Positions 45,429-55,453 of a stretch of 57,795 bases of DNA are shown here, in pieces. The notes beneath the pieces are model-generated. The model worked only from the letters and a program-made list of their open reading frames with translations. It was not told the origin of the DNA and did no database searches. The translations under genes were made by a program, and so were the position numbers. This DNA comes from Scytalidium lignicola (lineage: Eukaryota > Ascomycota > Leotiomycetes): assembly GCA_002812745.2 (NCBI GenBank), contig NCSJ02000276.1:1-57795 (forward strand), read 5' to 3'. Position 1 is the stretch's first letter. The number at the start of each line of letters is the position of its first letter.

Positions 45429-46536
45429 ATGCCACCACTCCCCAAATATCTCTCCAGCGATCGGGCATCTATCAATGAATTCTTAGACAAGTTCGACGTG
45501 CGTTATTCAAGTCTCGGGAGAAAGAGCGGCTGATAGATGAGGGTCTGATAGATCACTGACTTGCTATCCAGGTCTTCCTATTTGATTGCGATGGTTAGAC
45601 ATCAACGTCTCAGGTTCATATTGGCCATGGCTGATAAGTTTGGTTAGGTGTGCTCTGGTCGGGCGACCACTTATTCCCTGAAATAGTGGAAACCCTGGAG
45701 ATGTTCAGGTCAAAAGGTTAGAATTTAAATCGAGATCTAGGACCAATGACTCAACTCTAACCCTTTCTATAAAATCAAAAGGCAAGACGGTTGTCTTCGT
45801 TACCAACAACTCTACAAAGTCGCGACCCGACTACAAGAAGAAACTAGAGTCAATGGGTATTCCAGCCAATGTCGATGAGATATTCGGATCTGCGTACTCC
45901 TCTGCCATATACATATCCCGAATCTTGAAGCTGCCAGCACCAAAGAATAAAGTTTATGTTATAGGCGAGGCCGGCATCGAGACCGAGTTGAAATCTGAGA
46001 ATATCGATTTCATCGGAGGGACTGATCCAGCCTACCGAAGAGACATCACGCCCGAGGATTACAAAGGAATAGCAGATGGTTCTCTTCTTGACGACAATGT
46101 CGGCATCGTCTTAGCAGGACTAGACTTCCACATCAATTATTTTAAACTGGCAATTGGCTATCAGTATCTCATTCGAGGGGCAATCTTTTTGGCGACCAAT
46201 ACCGATAGCACTCTTCCTTCGAACCATACGTTCTTCCCTGGAGCTGGTTCAATATTGATCCCCCTAATCAACATGACAGGAAAGCAACCTATTGCGCTTG
46301 GGAAACCGAGCCAGGCAATGATGGACTCTGTAGAGGGGAAGTTCCAATTCGATCGACAGAGGACGTGCATGGTAGGCGACCGATTGGACACTGACATTCG
46401 ATTCGGGATTGAAGGGAAGCTTGGAGGCACACTTGCGGTGTTGACTGGTGTGAGCAAGAAGGAGGAGTGGGAGCGTGAAAATGCACCCGTCGTGCCTTCA
46501 TATTACGTTGATAAATTGAGTGATCTCCTCGGATAG
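45429..46536 (+). CDS. PHO13: HAD phosphatase, Pho13-like (4-nitrophenylphosphatase / phosphoglycolate phosphatase)
   Basis: HAD-superfamily class IIA phosphatase; yeast Pho13 clears toxic side products such as 2-phospholactate and 4-phosphoerythronate. Exons are 45429-45497, 45572-45593, 45648-45716 and 45782-46536, for 304 residues. Exon 2 is a 22-base microexon that carries the nucleophile motif: KFD|VFLFDCD|GVLW, with Asp28 and Asp30. Motif II is VFVTNNSTKSR, the cap domain includes GEAGIETEL, and motif IV is MVGDRLDTDI. The lysine motif lies in ALGKPSQAMMD. The Met at 45429 (MPPLPKYLSSDRASINEFLD) fits the family N-terminus; the frame is open further upstream without an ATG. Confidence 0.93.
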
Positions 46537-47259
46537 TGGAGTAGAACAAAGAAGTCCCACTTAGTAAAGCTTCATAGTGTACCTCTCGGAGTAGTCATCT
46601 CCGTTCGTTCAGATAAGCATGCTTATAGACAGATAGATGTTATGTATAGAATAAACACCCTCTTTATAAGCTTAGACAGATGCAAACCTAGATCAGATGA
46701 GCTGCGCCAAAGGATGCAAGAGGTGCTTTTGGCTCGTATTCCAGCAAGAAATACTACATGAAAGGATGCAGCTTCGTTTTAAGCGTACCTATTAAAAATA
46801 CTCTTATGACATGTTGCCCATCACCCTTCAGGAATTAAGTCATAGAAGCAGGAATTCAAGATGCATATAGAAGTAAACTTACCTCCTTTTTTATAGTTCT
46901 TTTTAGCAATATATTCTCCACGTAGTCTCCTTTCCTNAAAAAAAGACGCCGTAAATTTCAGGTTCGAACATTTATAAGATATGTGTACTTAGGTACCTTC
47001 TTTTATTAGAAATATTTTAATCCCAGATAGGAAAAGGCTTGTCACAAACGATCACATTTTTTTTTTCTGCGCACTTCTCTCACTGCCTGCCCGGAGCATT
47101 TTCTCCGGGCGCGCAAAGCCCATCGCTCCAATGGTATCTCGCGCGCGTCGTGCCTGAAGCTTTAAATTATTGTTCCTAGGGGACCACCAGGCTCGGGACT
47201 ACTTAATGGTCCTCCTTCGAAAGGATGGGAGGATCACCTCTCCTCCATCTACTTCCGCC
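46537..47259. other. intergenic, PHO13-like to SET protein
   Basis: Includes an unknown base at 46937 before an A run and a perfect 8-bp inverted repeat (GCCCGGAG / CTCCGGGC, 6-base loop) at 47089-47110, shortly upstream of the SET gene. No other gene seen. Confidence 0.6.
47089..47110. repeat. GC-rich inverted repeat in probable 5' leader
   Basis: GCCCGGAG and CTCCGGGC are perfect reverse complements separated by CATTTT. In RNA this would be a stable 8-bp hairpin. It is 96 bases upstream of the nearest candidate ATG. Confidence 0.7.
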
Positions 47260-48999
47260 ATGGATGAAGACGATCGGGCGGAGGAGACCGCAGAGCTGCT
47301 TCAGCAGAGGGCACAGCTGACAGACTCTCTCCTTGAGCAACCCTACGATTTAATCCTGTATCTGGAGAGGGCTGTCGTGCATCGAGACCTGGGATATCCA
47401 GACCTAGCGGCCGGCGATAGCTACAGAGCGCTTCTACTCACGGACGAGGTGTGCGACGAGAGCTTCGAGTACCATGAGCAGGCGTTGACTGCCTTATTAG
47501 CGCACTCGTCCGATCGCCTCCCCGCTGTCCTGCGGGGTCATGGAGGGGCATACTCTGGCGATGACCTCTCTGATGAGCTACAAGATATGAATATTGACGG
47601 CGTGGAGGAAGAGGTGCTTGTAGGTCGTATATATGAGCCTCTGGAACTGGCGCATCTTGCGTCTACTCGCTGTTACCAGATACTTGCTGTTAGTCTGCTG
47701 CTGTGTGGGTGTCTGAGGAGTGCATATGAGTTCTGTGCGCGTGGATTGACTATTGCGCCCGATGACGAGGGTCTGGTGCAGGCCATGGAGTATATCCAGA
47801 GCATGGCGAAGAGGAGGTTGAAGCTACCTGAGGATGTGGAGGTAGACGTTAACATTCTTCCTGAACAAGGGCTAGTGCGGAGGGAAATATATCCTTGGAA
47901 CGACCATGAGCCAGACCGGTTCTGTGATGAAACTTTGGACTTCTTGAATGAGGAACTTAGAGCTGTTTCGACTAAATGTGTAGCTAAGGTTACTGAGTTG
48001 CCTGCTCTTCTAGAAACAAATATCGATCCAAATTACCGCGGAGCCCTACCGACAAGCAAACAGCTAGGCTTGTTTGCTAGTAGTGATATCGAGCCGGGCG
48101 AATTGGTCTTGGATGAGATATCCGTCCTCACAGCGAACAACCGACACAGAGAATCCCTGTGTGACTGCTGTAGCAACGAACTTCCTCCACTAGGTGCCAA
48201 TAGTACCGTTGTTGGATGTCCGGATTGCCAGGACATCATGTTCTGCGGGGAAGATTGCCTCCAGCGCGCCCTGGCAACATACCATCCTGCCGTCTGTGAC
48301 AAAGATTTGGAGAGCATAGCAAAAGATGGCGATCCAAGAGAAGCGCCAAATGCACTCTATCTTCTCCTCCTAGCTCGCACCCTAGCTATGTCATGCACGC
48401 AAGAAATCCATCCTCTCGAATTGAAGGAGGTAAAATTCATATGGGGCGACTTCTTGCCCAGCGCATCCAATGCCGTACCCCTCTCCGTCAATGCTGGACC
48501 TCCACCTATCTGGACGTTACCCTTTTCCTTTGCCTCTAACATCGAAGGCCCACTACATATCTTGGAGAAAATGGATATTGATATTTTCGCTGGTATCGCC
48601 CAATACGACCTTTGGATATTCAACACTCTATACAGCAAATTTCGTGGCACCGCCTCTGCAAGAGTCAGTCTTCGCGATGCTCGCCCTGAAGTAGCTGCCG
48701 TTCACCCGCTGTGGTGTTTAGCGAACCACGATTGCGATCCGAACGTGAAATGGGAGTGGGGTGGCGAGATGCAATTCTACTGCAGAGAGCAGCGTGTTGA
48801 TGGCCGTCCTGGCGGAATCAGGGCTGGTGAGGAGATATTAAATCACTACTGTGATATTGACCTTCCCGTACGGGAGCGGCGGGAGTGGGCCAAAGGCAGT
48901 CTGGGTGGTCTGTGCATGTGTGCGCGGTGTCGAAGGGAGGCGGCTGAGGAGGAAAAGGTTGCAGTGAATGGAAAGAAGTATCATGATGTTGAGGTATAG
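47260..48999 (+). CDS. SET-domain protein with MYND-like zinc insert (SMYD-type)
   Basis: Probable protein lysine methyltransferase of the SMYD/SET-MYND type. A single exon of 579 residues from MDEDDRAEETAELLQQ; an in-frame ATG at 47206 would add 18 residues. Residues 1-230 look helical and TPR-like (LGYPDLAAGDSYRALLLTDE, ARGLTIAPDDEGLVQA). The SET start is near residue 265 (TSKQLGLFASSDIEPGELVL). A zinc insert follows near 300 (CDCCSNELPP, GCPDCQDIMFCGEDC, HPAVC). The SET core block WCLANHDCDPNVKWEWGG is near 487, with GEEILNHYCD and a post-SET-like CMCARC at the end. The substrate is unknown. Confidence 0.9.
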   Translation: MDEDDRAEETAELLQQRAQLTDSLLEQPYDLILYLERAVVHRDLGYPDLAAGDSYRALLLTDEVCDESFEYHEQALTALLAHSSDRLPAVLRGHGGAYSGDDLSDELQDMNIDGVEEEVLVGRIYEPLELAHLASTRCYQILAVSLLLCGCLRSAYEFCARGLTIAPDDEGLVQAMEYIQSMAKRRLKLPEDVEVDVNILPEQGLVRREIYPWNDHEPDRFCDETLDFLNEELRAVSTKCVAKVTELPALLETNIDPNYRGALPTSKQLGLFASSDIEPGELVLDEISVLTANNRHRESLCDCCSNELPPLGANSTVVGCPDCQDIMFCGEDCLQRALATYHPAVCDKDLESIAKDGDPREAPNALYLLLLARTLAMSCTQEIHPLELKEVKFIWGDFLPSASNAVPLSVNAGPPPIWTLPFSFASNIEGPLHILEKMDIDIFAGIAQYDLWIFNTLYSKFRGTASARVSLRDARPEVAAVHPLWCLANHDCDPNVKWEWGGEMQFYCREQRVDGRPGGIRAGEEILNHYCDIDLPVRERREWAKGSLGGLCMCARCRREAAEEEKVAVNGKKYHDVEV

Positions 49000-50035
49000 A
49001 AAGATAAGGAGACTGTCTTTTCCCGAATTGATGCAATTACAGCCTAAGTCCGACCATCGGTCAAGGCTTTGAATGGATTGGAGGGTTGCACGATGTATGC
49101 GAAAGCCCCGCTTTACAATGTGAAGTTTCTTGCCTGATCTAGCTATAGACAGCGCTCGAATCTAGGTGAGAGCAGAGACAAACTGATTGAGGGGTATGGA
49201 GGGAGGCTAACAGGCGCGTTTGCGGTCAAAGAATGAATAGGGGTTGGTAAGGTGAAGCACAAATGAAGTTGGAATGCTGGAAACATCATACGGAAACAAG
49301 TAATACCCAAGTACCGTAAACGCTCTCCACTCTGTTATTTCGTCCCCTTGAATGTTAATCAGTAGTCTCATACACTTAATAGAAAAGAAGAAAGAAAAGA
49401 GAAAAAAAAGAGACAAACAAAATAAACTAGAAATAAAAACGAGTAAAGAGTACCTTGCAAATCACATTTAAAATGTGCTTCAAAAATGATGTGATATGTT
49501 AAAACTATGTACGGAAATAGAGATTATGATTGCGAAGGCGAAGTGCACACCTCCTTTGAACAAGAGTCATGTGAAAAGACGATAAAAAGAGGATGAAATC
49601 GAAAGCAAACTTGCAGAGGTATCAATAGAGAAATAGAAACGCGTGAGCTCAATCCGAGGAGAAAAGATAGCACTACCTGCCTGCACATATTGTTTTCAAG
49701 TAGGACTCTGAAGAAAGAGTACCAATAGCTGTACCGTCATACCTTCCCTATTCCACCAAGTCTTTTTGCCGAGTCACGCGCTTCTTCATGCCTTCCTGTA
49801 AGTCTAGATCTGCAGAGCAGGAGTTTTTCTCTTTTCCTTCCAGCACCATCCCTTCTTCTTTCAAATGCGCCTAGAGAAAAATATGGGTAGACAAGATATC
49901 AATTCCGTGGTATCATAACATCCTCTTTTCCTCAGAGCTTCTAAAACCCGGTGTCCTAGATACAGCTAACCGTAACCACACCATTGAGCGCCATGTCTCG
50001 TTCAAATCCACAATATCCATTCCACTTTCTACCTC
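49000..50035. other. convergent 3' intergenic region
   Basis: About 1 kb of A-rich sequence between convergent genes. No gene or RNA recognised. Confidence 0.6.
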
Positions 50036-50290
50036 CTACCTCCTACCTCCTATACCACCGAGTAAGCCGCCTCCTTTTCCTCCCTTAGCGTCCTTTTTCG
50101 GTTTAGGTTTGTAGTACACCTTGTTGGTAACGAAATGGATGTACCATGCCACAAGGCCCAGCCCTATACAGCTAACCAAGACGAGCACCAGGATGACGAA
50201 GTAAAATGGATTGGTTTGCAAGACGGCTGTTGCCTTTGGTGTTAAGCCGAGCCACTTGAAAGCATTTGGCCCAGAAAATGCCTGACCCAT
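50036..50290 (-). CDS. 84-residue single-pass membrane microprotein
   Basis: From ATG 50290 the product is MGQAFSGPNAFKWLGLTPKA..., 84 residues with no intron. One strong transmembrane helix (about 29-51, NPFYFVILVLVLVSCIGLGL) is followed by a Lys/Gly-rich tail (KPKPKKDAKGG, GLLGGIGGRR). The upstream in-frame ATG at 50383 would add 31 residues of unlikely composition. It resembles small conserved fungal membrane proteins of unknown role, but I cannot name it. The low count of alternative frames and the sensible hydropathy support a real gene. Confidence 0.7.
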   Translation of the reverse strand: MGQAFSGPNAFKWLGLTPKATAVLQTNPFYFVILVLVLVSCIGLGLVAWYIHFVTNKVYYKPKPKKDAKGGKGGGLLGGIGGRR

Positions 50291-53203
50291 CTTGAATACT
50301 GGCCGAGTGTTGTAGAGATTTGATTGAGGGTTGGTGTTTAAGATATGGACTCGATGGTCGAACCGAGAGTGACAGAGGCTCAAAATTAAATTCGATCGGA
50401 TGTGTCTTTGTCGTCCACGGGGATGGCTTGTTTGGGGGTAATAAAGATGGTACGAAAAGAAGCTCGATCGTCAAGGCGCAAAGAATGTAAGGGGCGAGAC
50501 CAGCTCAAAAATTACAGATGAAGTCGCTCGAAATAAGTTAAGGGAAGGCTCACGAGAAACGATGTGAAATTTTCAAACCTATCCCACAGGAAGCAGAACC
50601 CACCAAAAGAAGAAGAGTAAGAAGACGACGACGACGATGGGAATGATGACAAGGAAGACCCGACCCAGGGGGAAAGAGAAAAGACGAGAAGAACGAAACG
50701 AAGCAAGGAGCTACCTCAAACACCTACATCTCCAGCTAATTTTAGGCTCGCGCGATCAAGGGGTGTGTTCTCGGCAGGAGATGCCAGAAACTCGATAAGT
50801 CAGCCCATCCTCCGTATGAGAAACAGCTTTCCCCAAGCCTTGGAAATTTGAGGTATCATGTCAAACAGGCACTGTGACGATGCTATATAAAAGCATTGTT
50901 CATGCGCCGCGAGTTCTAAGGTTACAATAACTATTTCGAGTGAGGTTGAACGAGTGACATCTCTGCCCCAAGGGCGCATGCGGATGACCCCGGTGGTGGC
51001 TGCTGCCCCTTCGCGTCACACTTGAGTGTGGTTTGTGTTTCAACTCAACCCAAGGAGTTAGCTCTCCGGCGCGCATGTATCGCATGTACACGAATGGCAC
51101 TGTTCTGGCCATTAATAGTCCGTATAAGGAGATACAGTACTCTACAGTACAGTGCTTCCACAGGATGCCTTCCAAAATAACTGCCGAGAACTCATTCCGA
51201 CGGAGAAAGCATCCCTACATGTACTGTAACTGCATATTCCCCAGTACCATGCTGTCCGGCAATGAAAGGGCAGCACAAACTACAAAGTACGGTACTAAGT
51301 GCTACGCTGACATGAATGCACAACTGGCGGGTGTTCCCGAAAGAAGTCGGGGTTTGGTTCGGGATTTGGTTCGCATGAAATTAATTTAGCCCTATCTAAT
51401 CCCTTCCGAGCAATTCGTGGAGGTTGCAAGTAAAGTACAAATGATAGCCAAGCAGGGTTTGCATGTTTATGTGTACCAGGATGAATCCACAAAACGTGTG
51501 AAGTAGCATGGATTTGGACCAGTACGATATATACGGTAGTGTACTGTAGTATGACTGCATATACTTGAAAATTCAATCCGCAATCATGACTGTATCATTG
51601 CCCGTAGATATGTACTTCGAGAGACCAAAAACGAACACTACAGTACAGCATAACCAGAAATATGCGCGGATGAATGGAAAGTAGCCAAAGCCATAAAACT
51701 TTGTAAGATCTTACAAAAGTGCCAGTCAAAATATAAAGTGGTCTGATAATGGCAAAGTATGGGGCGATTCTTTGATTATTAAGACTTCTCTTAAGAATTG
51801 CTGCAATTGATTACAGTACAGTAAATTAAGAAAAGTAAAAAAAATAACAATATCCCCTTGGTCCGCAAATAGAGGAGAGGGGTAAGTAAGTAAAGCTTGC
51901 GTGGCATATCCCGTCATTATTTCTTGCAGGTTTTTTGTTGATTTAAGATTTGAGTAGATTATTTGTACTACCACAAGTAACAAGTACGTGTACAGTACGC
52001 AACCCTTCACATATCATTCTGGACGGCGGGACACGAGAAAAGCGGGAAAAGGGTCCCGTAAAAACAAAAGAGAGGAAAGAGGGAAGAGCGGGGAGGAAAA
52101 GCCAGAGCGGTACAGTAATACGTGTAGTATCAGGGAAGAAAACAATTATATAGAAAAAACTCACCAATGAAGAGGGGAGGATTTGAGAGACCAAGAGATG
52201 AACAAAAAAATCAAAACTTGTATGGAGGTACAGTACGTGTACAGTAATAGTTTAAAATATGGGGGTCGCAATACAGTACATTCTACTGTACTGTACTGTA
52301 ATTAAATCTTCTCTTATTTCCACTAAATAACTACTACCAGTAGGGGAGGGTTCTGTTTTGAATATGTTGCAGTTCTGTTTTGGACGTGTACACTCACAAC
52401 AACAATAACAACAATAAAGGAGCGGGGTTTCCCTTGCTTTGGTAAGCAAGGGGGATCCACAATGGTTGTTGAACATGGTTTTGAACCCTGATCGAAGACT
52501 GGATATCGGGTAAGGGGGACTTATCATTGTTTTTACTGGGTTTTACTGGTGTACAAGTAAATTGAAAATGAAAATGTCGGAAAATTGCCATATTCGGCCT
52601 AACAGTGGGAGAGTGGATTACAGGAAATTGGGGAAAATTAAACGGCGTCAGATTGGGAGGGGGACCTCGTATTGCAAACGACTTATTACTGTACCGTGCT
52701 TTACAACAGTAATCCCAGATTGCCCGGACCCCCAATCTCATGTGGGTCTTTGCTCACTGCATACAGTTAGATCTTGCTGAGTAAACAAAAAGAGGACGAC
52801 GAGTGTGTACAGTAATCAAAGTCCAAATATCATGACAATTTGTAAGCAAAACCTCGATGGCAACTCATTTAACCAAAGTAGTCCGTATTTACCCTTGGTG
52901 TGGATCCTGTCCAATATATACTGTACCTTTTACCTAAATGCAAGCAATATACAACCAGATATAGTAGCTCTCCTGTATATCGTACGTACAAATACTCTAT
53001 CGAGTAAACAATCCGCTATTCCCTTCCCTCATATCCATCCTCCCCCCACCCCAATTAGGTATCATGTAAACAAATAATATAGCAAAACTCTACTCGGTAC
53101 TAATAGGCACTTTGCAGACCTATAACGCCAAAAATATGAGATATTAGTAGCCAAGTCACATCATAATATGATGCCATTGATAACTCCCCAAGCCCCCTCC
53201 GTG
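50291..53203. other. 2.9 kb intergenic rich in TACAGTA/TACTGTA words
   Basis: No protein gene seen. From 51132 to 52925 at least 15 copies of the 7-mer TACAGTA or its complement TACTGTA occur, singly, in tandem (51812-51823, 52272-52310) and as an inverted pair. The rest is unremarkable promoter-like and 3' UTR sequence. Confidence 0.65.
51132..52925. repeat. cluster of TACAGTA/TACTGTA words
   Basis: Copies lie near 51132, 51143, 51222, 51542, 51639, 51812, 51817, 51991, 52111, 52229, 52240, 52272, 52285-52300, 52687, 52808 and 52919. With equal base frequencies about 0.2 copies would be expected in 1.8 kb. The word is a near-palindrome, TAC(A/T)GTA. Confidence 0.8.
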
Positions 53204-55453
53204 TCAGGTTCCCGATGCTGTGCTCTCATCCCCTTTCAAAACCACACTCACGCGTTCTAAGATGCTCTTCCCCACTATCTTAAGCTTATCTGCAGTGCTT
53301 TCCATGGACCTTCCTTCTTCGGCAACCGCTCGTAATGCATCCTCAATCTCTACACATCGTTGTTGTAACCGCCGAATTTCAGCTTGAAGCGCCTTCTCCG
53401 AATCTGAATCTGTAAGTAATCGTTGTGGTCCGGGCCGAGACAGCTGCAGTTCGTGTGCAAGCTGCTCCAGTTTGACAACAGGCGTGCTCTCTGACCGTTG
53501 CGCTGTGGCAGTATCCACAGCAGCTACAGGCTCTCTTCCAAGTGGGGTCCCGGACCGGGGTGCATCTGTCGAGGATACTGGTTCGTCCGGGATCGGTCGC
53601 CCTGCCTTCAGCGCTTCAATCCTGCGCTCCATATCTGCCTTGATTCTACTCCAATTCTTCCTCTCCTCGCTGGCTATCTCTTCTAACCGGGTCGCCTTCT
53701 TGACAATCTCAATGTACTGTGCGCCCTCCTGCACAGCAGCCTGACGGAACTCATCGCGGCTCCGCGCAAGTTCCTCTACATCTTTCTCTAGCTCCTGGAC
53801 CTGGCCCTGCAGTCGTAACTTCTCCTCGGTCAAGCTGATGATCTCGCCGTCAGAAACAGCATGTTTCTTCTCTAGCGCACTGGCTCTCGTCTGTGAGCGC
53901 AAGAATGCTGCTAGTAGCTTGTCATGCTCACTCTGGAGGGAGGACAATGCGATCTTCTGTACCGAGACTTCATGCTGAAGGGCAGCAGTATGGGCCTGAA
54001 GCGCGCTGTCGGAGGACTGAGCCACTGAAATGGGGGGGAGAACGTTGCTGACATTATTCTGCTGTAGGGTCGTAGCCGGTGGGAGCCCGGATGACTGTGA
54101 AGAACCATAAACAGACGAGGATGAAGCCTGGAAGTTCAAAGTCGTTGGAGAAGTGAGCGATCTACCAGGAGGTGAGGGAAGCTGCCTATTCTGAGCAGTT
54201 GCTTGTTGCAGGTTAGAAGATCTGTGTGCCATAGGGTCTGAAGAGTTGGTCGATGCATAATATGAGGCCTGTGATCTCATTGGTGGTAGGCTGTCAGGAC
54301 CCGACAACCCTGGTGCCAGCGACCGCCGCTTTGGGTTGTTGGCGTCAGCCGGTGCAGCAGAGTCGTCAGCCGCATCCACCTGGCCAAACTCGTCTGTACT
54401 GGAATTATATCGTCTCTTCATCATGTCCGATGCTCCATCTTGAGCATAACTTGGGCCAGGCTTCTCAGGGTCGACGTTAAAATTGGTTCCGGGATCAAGT
54501 GGACCTCTTTGGACATACTGGTCAGCAAGCTCATTAACGTAGTTGATCTTGCCCAAGAGCCAGTTCAGGGTAAGTTTTAGGCCGAACTGCGCGATTGGTG
54601 GGCAGTCGGCAGAACCAATGCGACGCTGCTCAGGACCCTAACAAGACAGTTATAGGGTCAGCAGGTTAAATTCAAAATGACCCAAGTACCATGGGGGGTT
54701 GTTAAGGGAATGTCGAATGCCTACCTGGACTACTCCCCGTCGCCCGGACGACATACCCGAACGAAGTGTCTCTGCAAGCTGACTCAGCCCAGCTGCAGCT
54801 GCCTGCGTGACATATGCAAGCTCTGGACTTTTACAGCAGATTTCGCAGGATTCTTGCGCACTACCAGAATTCGTGAAATCTGCCATTTCTCGCAGACTCC
54901 GTCTGCAGCGTTGACACAAGCCAGATTGATCTTGCCTATTTTGCGTATGCATATTTTCCGACTTGGTTGGGGGGTAGTTCGATGCCTCGGTAGTTGTAGT
55001 TTGCTCCGCACCGTACATAGGACCTAATAGGTTGCGCATTAGCTAAATGATGCTTCTTTTCATTTATATTTTCTCTAGCTGGTGATGGGGGCAGATTGAG
55101 CTCCGTCACCCGGGGAAATTTGACTTACTTCGTATTGCATTTATAACCATTTTGCTAGGAGAATACCGATGGTCCTGTGCAGTTGCCTCGCCACTGCTGG
55201 CACTATATCGGGGTCTCTTCGACATCATCTCGCTATGTTCTGCGTCGTAGCGACCTCTGTCAGCTATAGCGGTGGTTCTCGGGATTTGTGGTCTCGTATA
55301 TGGAATGGCATCAAGTTGTGGCAAGAAGCTGCCACTCCACAGATTCTCTTGCCCTGCTCCTCCTCCTGCTGCTCCTCTGCTGTACATCCTCTCTTCCCAT
55401 GGCCGCTTGCTCATTCGGTTCGATTGGGACGCCTCCCACTCTTGACCACCCAT
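53204..55453 (-). CDS. orphan protein with CxxC pairs and long coiled coil
   Basis: Three exons, 55453-55129, 55023-54725 and 54637-53204, with 105 and 87 bp introns, in phase, give 685 residues. The order is: a disordered N-terminus (KRPRYSASSGEATAQDHRYS); a CxxC pair set, CQRCRRSLREMADF ... CEICCKSPEL, likely zinc-binding; an Ala-rich helix (YVTQAAAAGLSQLAETLRSG); a conserved-looking NWLLGKINYVNELADQYVQR; a Ser/Pro-rich linker; and a coiled coil from about 440 (QVQELEKDVEELARSRDEFR). It looks nuclear or regulatory, but I cannot assign a family. An upstream ATG at 55621 in the same frame, with a GTAAGC donor that could skip the intervening TAG (acceptor near 55440), is an alternative start. 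Confidence 0.82.
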
